From Thermoplasmata archaeon (lineage in GTDB: Archaea > Thermoplasmatota > Thermoplasmata > Halarchaeoplasmatales > Halarchaeoplasmataceae), in contig SKVC01000132.1 in NCBI GenBank assembly GCA_007129655.1, positions 1-14,056 of the forward strand: 14,056 nt of DNA, read 5' to 3'. The position numbers were made by a program, and so were the translations under genes. Positions 6,491-13,558 of the stretch are shown here, in pieces. Within the stretch, counting starts at the first letter, position 1. Every line of letters starts with the position of its first letter. Under the pieces are notes generated by a model. It was not told where the DNA came from. It saw nothing but the letters and a program-made list of their open reading frames with translations, and searched no databases.

Positions 6491-7159
6491 TTACTCGGCT
6501 CCCGATATTTTCTTCCAGATATCATAAAGTTTCTTTCTTCCGGTGCTGTTCAATCCCAGTGATCTGAGTTCTTCTGCTGTTTCGATGTGGCCGTGGCCGG
6601 AAACATATCCGTTGGCCCTTGTAACGGCGGTAGAATCCACAAAATCGTTGATATCAGGATAGATATCCCTGAATGCCATGTAAAGCGGCTTGTTCATCGA
6701 TAAACGGTACTTCTGATGATAATCTTCTGCCGGATAAAAATCTTTGAAAGGTTGTATTATGGTGATTATGTCTGAATTGCTTTCTTTCATATCTTTGGCG
6801 AGTTTTTCCTGCTCTTTGTCGTGGTAAAATATCATGGATCTGTACTGTGTGGACTTGGGATATGTAGGGTCATGATTATACAGAAAAATTTTCAATAATT
6901 CTTCGTAACCGATCTCTTTCGGATCATAATCTATCTGTATCGTCTCCGTGTGATCTCCCAGGTCTCTGTAAGTCGGGGAAGTTTTCTTACCGCCTGCGTA
7001 GCCCACTCTTGTCCTCACAACTCCCGGTTTCGCCCCGAAGAGTGCATCCGGACCCCAGAAACAACCCATGGCGAAGGTGGCGGTATTGGTATATTTGGGA
7101 ACGTTTTTGTCCATTTCTGGGACCTCTCCGGTGGTAAGTTGGGGCTTCGAGAACATCAT
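6491..7159 (-). CDS. msrA: Peptide-methionine (S)-S-oxide reductase MsrA
   Basis: A 222-residue enzyme that reduces the S epimer of methionine sulfoxide, complementing the coupled MsrB. The active site is GCFWG at 32-36 (Cys33), with Glu72 in DHTE and Tyr106 in QYRS. Cys33 is the only cysteine, so there are no resolving cysteines. The loop between HDPT (96-99) and QYRS lacks the usual NRQGxDxG stretch, so the active-site Asp of typical MsrAs is missing; shortened-loop variants of this kind exist among MsrA homologues. The C-terminal 60 residues contain STAVTRANGYVSGHG, typical of longer MsrAs. Two adjacent ATGs (7157 and 7154) are possible starts. The TATA box about 25 nt upstream points to the first. 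It is the first gene of an msrA-msrB operon, divergent from the MBL-rhodanese gene. Confidence 0.93.
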   Translation of the reverse strand: MMFSKPQLTTGEVPEMDKNVPKYTNTATFAMGCFWGPDALFGAKPGVVRTRVGYAGGKKTSPTYRDLGDHTETIQIDYDPKEIGYEELLKIFLYNHDPTYPKSTQYRSMIFYHDKEQEKLAKDMKESNSDIITIIQPFKDFYPAEDYHQKYRLSMNKPLYMAFRDIYPDINDFVDSTAVTRANGYVSGHGHIETAEELRSLGLNSTGRKKLYDIWKKISGAE

Positions 7160-7180
7160 ATATTTTATTTGTTTTTTATC

Positions 7181-7190
7181 GTATTTATAC
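7181..7190 (-). promoter_or_regulatory. TATA box of the msrA-msrB operon
   Basis: GTATAAATAC on the minus strand lies about 22-31 nt upstream of the msrA ATG, implying a leaderless transcript. It shares a 92-nt divergent intergenic region with the promoter of the MBL-rhodanese gene, so the two units could be coregulated. Confidence 0.55.
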
Positions 7191-7208
7191 GTTTAGTACG
7201 AACGAAAG

Positions 7209-7242
7209 CTTTTTTATCCGCTCGACATTACAAATAAGAGGA
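7209..7242 (+). promoter_or_regulatory. Promoter and ribosome-binding site of the MBL-rhodanese gene
   Basis: The T-rich element CTTTTTTATC (7209-7218) is the best TATA candidate, about 35-43 nt before the ATG. GAGGA at 7238-7242 is nine bases before the ATG and supports this start. The two together suggest a short leader carrying the ribosome-binding site. Confidence 0.4.
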
Positions 7243-7251
7243 CGGTATAAC

Positions 7252-8595
7252 ATGTTGAAAAGAATAGAATCGGAAGGTTTAGCCCATTATTCCTATCTTA
7301 TCGGAGATAATAATCAAGCCGTAGTGATAGATCCACGTAGAGATGTAGAACATTACATTGAGATTGCGGAGGAAGAGGAGATGACGATAACTGACATATT
7401 CGAGACTCACAGAAACGAAGATTACGTCATCGGTTCATGTGAGCTGCAGGCTAAAACCGGTGCCGATGTATGGCACGCGGAGAAAGATATGGACTATGGT
7501 TACGGTGAGCCGGCGGAGGAAGGTAAAACATGGAATATCGGCAGGCTAAAACTGGAGGCCATTCATACACCGGGGCATACCCTTGGCAGCATGAGTTACC
7601 TGCTCTACGACCCGGACGGCGAACCGTGGATCATATTCACCGGTGATGCGCTATTTGCCGGCGACGTCGGACGTGTGGACTTCTACGGCGCAGAGCGATT
7701 GAAAGAAATGAGCGATAAATTGTACGATTCCATATTCAACAAGATACTACCTCTGGGTGATGGAGTGATAATCTGTCCGGCCCACGGTGCCGGTTCCGTA
7801 TGCGGGGAGAGCATCGCTGAAAGGGAATGGACCACCATAGGTATCGAAAGAGAACGAAATCTGAAATTACAGGTTTCCGGTGCCTCTGAGTTCGCCGATA
7901 AAGTAGCCGAGATGCGAGAGTATCCGCCGTATTTTGCACGGATGGAGAAGATGAATCTTGAAGGCCCCGAATTGTTAGATGAAGGAATAAAGTACATGGA
8001 TACGGATGAATTCGAAGAAAAAATAGAGGGGGCTGTTATACTGGATACAAGACCGGAGCTTGCCTTCGGGGCGGCTCACGTTCCCGGAGCCATCTCCATT
8101 TGGTTGAACGGCGTACCCAGCTTCGCCGGTTGGTTTTTACCTTACGATAAACCCATATTGCTGGTGAGTGACGATGTTCCTAAGGCCGCCATATATCTAA
8201 AACGTATGGGATACGACAACGTGAAAGGTGCGCTTTCGGGAGGTATGCTTTCATGGCACATGTCCGGTCGGAAAAGTGTATCTGTGAATACGCTGACCGT
8301 ACAGAAGCTGTGCGGTATGCTGGATATGGGAAAGGAACCATGGATCCTTGATGTTCGCGGGATCGGAGAACTGAAAAATGAAGGAGAGATAGAGGACGCT
8401 CATAACATCCACGTGACTCAGATGCATAAAAAGATGGAAGATATACCGATGGATCGTGAAATATACATCTTCTGCGGAAGCGGCCTTCGCTCCATGACGG
8501 CGGCTAGTCTATTGAAGAGAGATGGGTGGAAAAATTTGAATGTGGTTCTAGGAGGAGTAAAGGGTTGGACCTCGACTACGTGTACTCTGGAGTAA
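7252..8595 (+). CDS. MBL-fold hydrolase fused to two rhodanese domains
   Basis: A 447-residue cytosolic fusion of a glyoxalase II/persulfide dioxygenase-like MBL domain (about 1-235) with tandem rhodanese domains. Related enzymes oxidise or transfer persulfide sulfur. MBL residues seen are His53, Asp57, TPGHTLGS (His109), GDALF (Asp132) and CPAHG (His178). The first metal motif, normally HxHxDH, is HRNEDY here, a recurring variant subfamily, so the metal site differs from classical MBL enzymes. Rhodanese 1 (about 253-340) has no active-site Cys, with Ser in its loop. Rhodanese 2 (about 345-445) has the loop CGSGLR with Cys408, so only the second is likely active. It is divergent from msrA-msrB, which fits a sulfur/oxidative stress role (inference). 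The exact substrate is unknown. Confidence 0.88.
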   Translation: MLKRIESEGLAHYSYLIGDNNQAVVIDPRRDVEHYIEIAEEEEMTITDIFETHRNEDYVIGSCELQAKTGADVWHAEKDMDYGYGEPAEEGKTWNIGRLKLEAIHTPGHTLGSMSYLLYDPDGEPWIIFTGDALFAGDVGRVDFYGAERLKEMSDKLYDSIFNKILPLGDGVIICPAHGAGSVCGESIAEREWTTIGIERERNLKLQVSGASEFADKVAEMREYPPYFARMEKMNLEGPELLDEGIKYMDTDEFEEKIEGAVILDTRPELAFGAAHVPGAISIWLNGVPSFAGWFLPYDKPILLVSDDVPKAAIYLKRMGYDNVKGALSGGMLSWHMSGRKSVSVNTLTVQKLCGMLDMGKEPWILDVRGIGELKNEGEIEDAHNIHVTQMHKKMEDIPMDREIYIFCGSGLRSMTAASLLKRDGWKNLNVVLGGVKGWTSTTCTLE

Positions 8596-8601
8596 AACAC
8601 A

Positions 8602-11187
8602 TTATAAATTCAAAGTGGTGGTAAGTTTCTTAACGATCTCCAAAAGGCCCATCGTCGTTACACCTGTACCCACCGCTATCATCCATCCGTTTCTACCGAG
8701 AGCTACATGTCCAAAAAGATCTTGTATAGCCGGTATATATAACGTTATAAGTACCAGCGGGATGGTCACAAGCGTGGATAATATGATCCATTTGTTATTG
8801 AACGGATTGAAGGTTAATATTGATTTATCCAGAGATCTGAAATTGTAGGCGTTAACCATTATCATCACAGAGATAGAGGTAAAGGTCATGGTTCTGGCAA
8901 GCTCGATAGAATCGCTTCTTAAACCGTATAAATAGGCTATAGATGCCATGGAAACCATCGCTATAGCCATGATGGATATCATAAACAGATTTTTACGATT
9001 CAACAATTCTGAACTTGGGTCTCTCGGAGGACGATTCATAAGGTCTTCGCTTGCCGGGTCAACCCCTAGTCCGAGACCGGGACCGACCTGTCCGATCATA
9101 TTCAAGAAAAGTATCTGCATACCCAGAAGAGGGAGTAAAGCAAAATCTCTAAAAATTGCCAATAATGATGCGATGAGGATCACCTCGGTAAAGTTTCTCG
9201 ACAATAGAAATGTAACAAATTTTTCTATGTTGTCATAAATTCTTCTTCCCTCTTCGATGGCTTTTTCGATTGTTCTAAAATTGTCGTCCTGTAAGATGAT
9301 GTCACTTGCTTCTTTTGTAACATCGGTACCCTTTATACCCATGCCTATACCAATATCGGCATGATTAACCGCCGGCGCATCGTTGACTCCATCCCCCGTC
9401 ATGGCTACAATCTCTCCGTGGCTCTGTAGGGACCTTACAATGGCTAACTTGTTACCGGGATGAGTTCTCGCATAGATATCTACATCTTTAATGACGTCCT
9501 TGAGTTCTTTTTCTGTCATGTTGTCTATTTCTTCACCGGTTATAACTCTGGGATTGTCCGATAAATCTATCATCTTGGCGATGGCCCTGGCAGTTTCCTT
9601 ATTGTCACCGGTCACCATCTTGACCCGTATACCGGCCGCTTTACATTTTTTTATGGCTTCGGGAACCTCTTCTCTGGGAGGGTCCATTATTCCTGTAAGG
9701 CCTAGGAAGGTCATATCTTTCTCTACGATATCATCTTTGGAACTGTCCGGTGAATCCTGGTTGAATGCAAAGGCGAGTACCCTTAAAGCATCCTGGGCAA
9801 ATTTTGTATTACGTTTCAAAATTTGTTTTTTCACTTCATCGGTCAACTGCTTACGTTCTCCATTTTCAAGAAAATGTGTACATCTTTCTAGAACAACTTC
9901 CGGTGCTCCCTTCATGAACGCATGAGGTGTCTTCCACTCGGAACTTTCATGCACTGTGGTCATCCTCTTCCTATCCGAGTTGAACAATATCTCTTGAGTA
10001 CGTGGATATTTATCCCTGAGTTCTTCATAATCGTACTTTGTTTTTTGAACTAAAGTGATCAGAGCGGTTTCCGTCGGTTCACCATGAACTTCATCTTTTT
10101 TAAGATTGACTGCTGCGTTACTGCACAATGCTGCTCCTTTGAGCAAAAGGTCTAAGGAATTATTTTGTTCGATATCTACTGGTTTTTCATCCTTAGTGAT
10201 GCCTCCTTTTGCAGAGTAACCCGAGCCTTCCACTTCAAATCCTTCTCCTCCAGCCCAGATCCGTTTGACCGTCATCTCGTTCTTGGTGAGTGTTCCTGTT
10301 TTATCCGTGCATATGACGGTAGTCGACCCAAGACCTTCTACGGCTAACATCTTCTTAACCACTGCCTTATTTTTTGCCATGGATTTCATACCCAAGGAAA
10401 GGGTAAGAGTCATGGTCAGAGGAAGGGCTTCTGGAACTACCGCTACCGCAACAGCGATGGTTACGGAAATTATCAATGTTCGTTCTACACCGACGCCTAT
10501 ACCTATTAGAAAAAGCATTACCGATACGAATATAGCTAGATAGCCTACTTTTTTGGCCAGGTCTTTAGATTTTCTCTGGAGTGGTGTGTCTATGGTCTGT
10601 TTCTGCAATTCGCCGGCGATCTCTCCCAGCTTTGTCTCCATTCCCGTTCGGATAACTTTGGCTTCGCATCTGCCTCTGGAGATCACCGTACCTGAGTATA
10701 TCTCATCACCGATTTCTTTCTTCGCCGCTTTACTCTCTCCGGTTAAAATCGATTCGTCGATCTTTAGGTTGTTGGATTCTAACACTTCGGCATCTGCCGG
10801 TACTTTACCACCCATCTCCAGCTTCAAAACATCTCCCGGAACCAGCTCTTTACCTGGTACGTCCACGATCTCTCCATCTCTGTAAGCTTTGACCGATGGG
10901 GAGACCATCTTTGCCAGCTCTTTCATGGCTTCTTCGGCTTTCCACTCTTGAAAGAACCCCATGGAAGCTACGATCCCGATGATCGTAACGACAAAATAAA
11001 ACTCAGCCATCTCACCGGCGGCGAAAGATACGATCGAGGCCACCATAAGTATCCAAATTAGAACATTTTCTTTGAACTGGTCCAGCAGTACATCCAAGGG
11101 AGTGGTTACTTCTTTCTGTTCCAACTCGTTTGTACCGTGCTTTTCCAGCCGTTTCTTCGCATCGTCGGTGGTTAAACCCTTAGCCAT
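8602..11187 (-). CDS. P2-type cation-transporting ATPase (calcium-ATPase-like)
   Basis: An 861-residue membrane pump that moves cations using a phosphoenzyme cycle. All P-type motifs are present: TGES 149-152 (actuator), DKTGT with phospho-Asp295, KGAPE 426-430 (nucleotide binding), TGD 526-528 and TGDGVNDAP 597-605. The N-terminal cation-ATPase domain is present, and about ten membrane segments can be placed (near 43-60, 61-79, 214-234, 238-262, 658-678, 685-708, 735-755, 765-782, 799-820 and 833-852). In the ion site, PEALP (Glu253), Asn665, Glu668 and Asn696 match the SERCA site-forming residues, but the M6 Asp that SERCA needs is Gln700 and the neighbouring Thr is Gly. Ca2+ is therefore not assured; Na+, H+ or another ion is possible. 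It has its own promoter and converges on the MBL-rhodanese gene with a 6-nt gap. Confidence 0.93.
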   Translation of the reverse strand: MAKGLTTDDAKKRLEKHGTNELEQKEVTTPLDVLLDQFKENVLIWILMVASIVSFAAGEMAEFYFVVTIIGIVASMGFFQEWKAEEAMKELAKMVSPSVKAYRDGEIVDVPGKELVPGDVLKLEMGGKVPADAEVLESNNLKIDESILTGESKAAKKEIGDEIYSGTVISRGRCEAKVIRTGMETKLGEIAGELQKQTIDTPLQRKSKDLAKKVGYLAIFVSVMLFLIGIGVGVERTLIISVTIAVAVAVVPEALPLTMTLTLSLGMKSMAKNKAVVKKMLAVEGLGSTTVICTDKTGTLTKNEMTVKRIWAGGEGFEVEGSGYSAKGGITKDEKPVDIEQNNSLDLLLKGAALCSNAAVNLKKDEVHGEPTETALITLVQKTKYDYEELRDKYPRTQEILFNSDRKRMTTVHESSEWKTPHAFMKGAPEVVLERCTHFLENGERKQLTDEVKKQILKRNTKFAQDALRVLAFAFNQDSPDSSKDDIVEKDMTFLGLTGIMDPPREEVPEAIKKCKAAGIRVKMVTGDNKETARAIAKMIDLSDNPRVITGEEIDNMTEKELKDVIKDVDIYARTHPGNKLAIVRSLQSHGEIVAMTGDGVNDAPAVNHADIGIGMGIKGTDVTKEASDIILQDDNFRTIEKAIEEGRRIYDNIEKFVTFLLSRNFTEVILIASLLAIFRDFALLPLLGMQILFLNMIGQVGPGLGLGVDPASEDLMNRPPRDPSSELLNRKNLFMISIMAIAMVSMASIAYLYGLRSDSIELARTMTFTSISVMIMVNAYNFRSLDKSILTFNPFNNKWIILSTLVTIPLVLITLYIPAIQDLFGHVALGRNGWMIAVGTGVTTMGLLEIVKKLTTTLNL

Positions 11188-11213
11188 GATTCTTTGACGA
11201 TACTGATATTTGG

Positions 11214-11222
11214 TTATAATAC
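11214..11222 (-). promoter_or_regulatory. TATA box of the P-type ATPase gene
   Basis: GTATTATAAC on the minus strand lies about 27-35 nt before the ATG at 11187. No Shine-Dalgarno motif is present, consistent with a leaderless or short-leader mRNA. It sits just downstream of the HAD remnant. Confidence 0.5.
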
Positions 11223-11239
11223 TTTTGAAACAGAGTTAT

Positions 11240-11404
11240 TTAATCGATGAACTCCGATAGCTGAGATATTTCTTGTATCTCGATGTCCGGTACTTCACTT
11301 TCGGGTAGTTCTCCGTTGTGATTTATCCAGCATGTATGCATACCAACGCTGCCGGAGCACTCCGTTTCAAGATTTCTTCTACTGATAGATTTCGTGATTC
11401 CGTC
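11240..11404 (-). pseudogene. C-terminal remnant of a HAD-superfamily hydrolase
   Basis: An open stretch with a proper stop at 11240-11242 but no start reads VGMHTCWINHNGE and then PDIEI...ISQLSEFID. This is the conserved end of COG1011-type HAD phosphatases: the GM-x-T-x-WINxxG strand after the GDS..D loop, then PDxEI and the SELxxxI tail. The stretch just before it (SISRRNLE...SVGM) resembles a damaged GDSxxxDxxGA motif that has lost its aspartates. Further upstream the frame is closed by two adjacent stops at 11405-11410. In another frame around 11385-11430 a further piece (GITFQPELIGRN) can be read, suggesting a frameshift. The N-terminal catalytic DxDxT region is gone, so this is a decayed gene. 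Confidence 0.7.
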
Positions 11405-11478
11405 CTATCAGTTCCGGTTGGAATGTTATACCCTTTGCTTTTTCTTTTTATCAAATACTAGTAATTTCTTCAAAAAGG

Positions 11479-11511
11479 TATATATATGACGATGTCCCTC
11501 ATATCGTCATA
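11479..11511 (+). promoter_or_regulatory. TATA box with downstream dyad operator of the 34-codon ORF
   Basis: TATATATAT at 11479-11487 follows a short A-run and is a strong archaeal TATA box. Starting within it is a perfect 9-bp inverted repeat, TATGACGAT (11485-11493) and ATCGTCATA (11503-11511), separated by 9 bp. It covers the predicted transcription start near 11510, the classic position for an archaeal repressor. A second small dyad, CGTC-A-GACG, lies at 11517-11525. The flanking stretch 11411-11478 shows nothing else recognisable. Confidence 0.6.
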
Positions 11512-11537
11512 CAAAACGTCAGACGACGGTGGTTAAG

Positions 11538-11642
11538 ATGGATGAGAAAAAGAGGGACGAATTGCTAAAAGATATACACCTGAGGAAGGAATACAAAGGG
11601 AACTTGATCAAGTACTTTGAGGAACATTGTTCAGATAAATGA
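11538..11642 (+). CDS. Small hypothetical protein, 34 residues
   Basis: The product is not recognised. The ORF starts MDEKKRDELLKDIHLRKEYK and ends in CSDK before a TGA. It is highly charged, likely a single or paired amphipathic helix with one cysteine (Cys31), and has no membrane segment. Support for its being a gene: GGTGG is five bases before the ATG, a strong TATA box lies about 50-60 nt upstream with a dyad over the transcription start, and codon choice resembles the neighbours. It precedes the PIN-ATPase-KH gene by 101 nt on the same strand, but that gene has its own TATA box, so cotranscription is not required. It could be a regulator, a small toxin or antitoxin, or a truncated gene. 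The length gives no further clue. Confidence 0.5.
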   Translation: MDEKKRDELLKDIHLRKEYKGNLIKYFEEHCSDK

Positions 11643-11711
11643 TACAGTGTATTTATGGATGAATGTCAGACAGACTTGGTTGATTTAGAATCTGTGTTTT
11701 AATACAGAAAA

Positions 11712-11724
11712 GATTTTTATATAT
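11712..11724 (+). promoter_or_regulatory. TATA box of the PIN-ATPase-KH gene
   Basis: TTTTTATATATCC ends about 20 nt, and centres about 26 nt, before the ATG at 11744, with no Shine-Dalgarno motif: a typical leaderless archaeal start. A 5-bp inverted repeat TCTGT (11691-11695) and ACAGA (11704-11708) flanks the region just upstream. Confidence 0.6.
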
Positions 11725-11743
11725 CCCAGCCGAATTTGTAATC

Positions 11744-13543
11744 ATGAAGATAGTTCCTGATACCAGCGTTATAGTCGACGGCCGTGTAAGAAGCCATGTG
11801 GGTGAAGATGTAGAAGCTGCGGAGGTCATAGTTTCCGAAGCCGTGGTAGCTGAGTTGGAAGCCCAGGCAAATAAAGGAAAGGAAACTGGCATCAGCGGTC
11901 TGGAAGAGCTGGCCATGCTGAGAGAGATGCACGAAAAAGGAAAACTCGTGCTGGTGTTCAAGGGTGAAAGACCTTCCTACGAAGAGATAAGGATGGCAGA
12001 CAGCGGAGAGATAGACTCCATGGTCAGGGACCTTGCAGCCGAAGAAGAAGCGGAGCTGCTCACTAGCGATATAGTGCAGGCCCAGATAGCAAAAGCAAAA
12101 GGGATCGCAGTCCATTATCTGCCTCCGGAATCCGAAGGAGAAGTGAAATGGATAAGCGAATATTTCGAAGAAGATGTTATGTCGGTTCATCTGCGGGTAG
12201 GTACAAAGCCCCGGGCGAAAAGAGGCACTCCCGGAGATCTCAGGATGGAGGTGATCGACGAGCATATATCTGATGAGAATGAACTCAGGCAGGTAGCCCA
12301 CGAGATAGTCGAAAGGACGAAAAGAGCACCAAACGGTTTTATAGAATTTGATAGAGGGGGAGCTACAGTGGTACAGCTTAGAGATATGCGCATAGTCATC
12401 GCCAGACCACCATTTTCGGACGGATTCGAGATTACCGCTGCAAGACCGGTGGCCGTCATACCTCTTGATGATTACCGCCTTTCGGAAGCTCTTAAAAAGA
12501 GGATCACAGAGAAAAAGCGTGGAGTTTTACTGGCTGGTTCCCCGGGTGCTGGGAAGAGTACCCTGGCTCAGGCCGTGGCCATCTATCTTATGGAGAACGA
12601 ATATGTGGTCAAGACGATGGAGAAGCCAAGGGACCTCCAGGTACCAGACGATATCACCCAGTACACCGACCTCGACGGTTCGCTGGAGAACACCGCCGAC
12701 CTGCTGCTGCTGGTTAGACCGGATTACACTATATTCGATGAAGTACGAAAGACGCCTGATTTTAAGGTGTTCGCAGACATGCGGCTGGCCGGAGTCGGTA
12801 TGGTCGGTGTTACCCATGCGAACAGAGGTATAGACGCTCTACAGAGGCTGATAGGACGTGTGGAACTCGGTATGGTTCCCCAGGTGGTAGATACCGTGAT
12901 ATTCGTTGATGCCGGAGAAGTGGCAAAGGTTTACGATATCACATTTACAGTTAAAGTACCGGCTGGCATGGTAGAACAGGATCTTGCCAGACCGGTAATA
13001 GAGGTGAAGGATTTTGAGAGTGGTGCCACGGAGTACGAAGTTTACTCCTATGGAGAACAGGTAGTTGTCATGCCGGTCAAAGAGACCGCTGAGCAAAAAC
13101 CTCTATGGGAGCTAGCCGCCCGATTCATAGAGGAGGATATCGGTAGGTACATACGGGGTAGAGTGGTGTGCAGTGTGGATTCCGAAGAAAGAGTTACCAT
13201 ATATGTGCCCGATTCACAGATCCCGGGGATCCTGGGGAGCGGAGGCAAACGTATCAGGACCATAGAGGAGGACCTAGGCGTGCATATCGACGTTAGGACC
13301 CTGGAAGAACGGGACCATTCTTCGGACTCGACATCGATAGACGTTTCGGAGGAGGCGGATAGGATCGTGCTATATATCGGCTCTCATATGTCCGGAGATA
13401 CTGTAGATATACTTGCCGACGGCTATTATCTGACAACCGCTACAGTCGGTAGTGACGGCTACATAAGGATGAGAAAGAACACACAGGCCGGAGAGGTTTT
13501 ACTGGACGCTATAAGAAGCGGAAAAGATATAGAAGCTGCGTGA
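11744..13543 (+). CDS. PIN-ATPase-KH protein (archaeal COG1855 family)
   Basis: A 599-residue cytosolic protein characteristic of archaea. Domain order: a PIN nuclease domain (about 1-130) with acidic residues Asp6, Glu37, Asp91 and Asp109, all present; a PilT/VirB11-like secretion-type ATPase core (about 230-410) with Walker A GSPGAGKST 265-273, Walker B-like YTIFDEVRK 328-336 and the THANRG turn (357-362); and a KH RNA-binding domain (about 483-525) with its GSGG loop at 498-501. The length is normal for the family. The combination suggests ATP-driven RNA binding and cleavage, possibly in RNA quality control, but the biochemical role is not settled. The protein is strongly acidic. Its own TATA box gives a probably leaderless mRNA, and it converges on the SagB-type gene with a 15-nt gap. 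Confidence 0.94.
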   Translation: MKIVPDTSVIVDGRVRSHVGEDVEAAEVIVSEAVVAELEAQANKGKETGISGLEELAMLREMHEKGKLVLVFKGERPSYEEIRMADSGEIDSMVRDLAAEEEAELLTSDIVQAQIAKAKGIAVHYLPPESEGEVKWISEYFEEDVMSVHLRVGTKPRAKRGTPGDLRMEVIDEHISDENELRQVAHEIVERTKRAPNGFIEFDRGGATVVQLRDMRIVIARPPFSDGFEITAARPVAVIPLDDYRLSEALKKRITEKKRGVLLAGSPGAGKSTLAQAVAIYLMENEYVVKTMEKPRDLQVPDDITQYTDLDGSLENTADLLLLVRPDYTIFDEVRKTPDFKVFADMRLAGVGMVGVTHANRGIDALQRLIGRVELGMVPQVVDTVIFVDAGEVAKVYDITFTVKVPAGMVEQDLARPVIEVKDFESGATEYEVYSYGEQVVVMPVKETAEQKPLWELAARFIEEDIGRYIRGRVVCSVDSEERVTIYVPDSQIPGILGSGGKRIRTIEEDLGVHIDVRTLEERDHSSDSTSIDVSEEADRIVLYIGSHMSGDTVDILADGYYLTTATVGSDGYIRMRKNTQAGEVLLDAIRSGKDIEAA

Positions 13544-13558
13544 ATTATTGATGTTCCA

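Noticed and set aside
11334..11343. Perfect 10-bp palindrome GTATGCATAC
   Set aside because: It falls inside the conserved coding part (GMHTCW) of the HAD remnant and is explained by the codons there.
11643..11653. Small palindrome ATAC-AGT-GTAT after the 34-codon ORF, considered as a terminator
   Set aside because: Arms of four bases and no following T-run; too weak to call.
12465..12833. 122-codon overlapping ORF inside the PIN-ATPase-KH gene
   Set aside because: It is an out-of-frame shadow of the conserved ATPase core with basic, low-quality composition.
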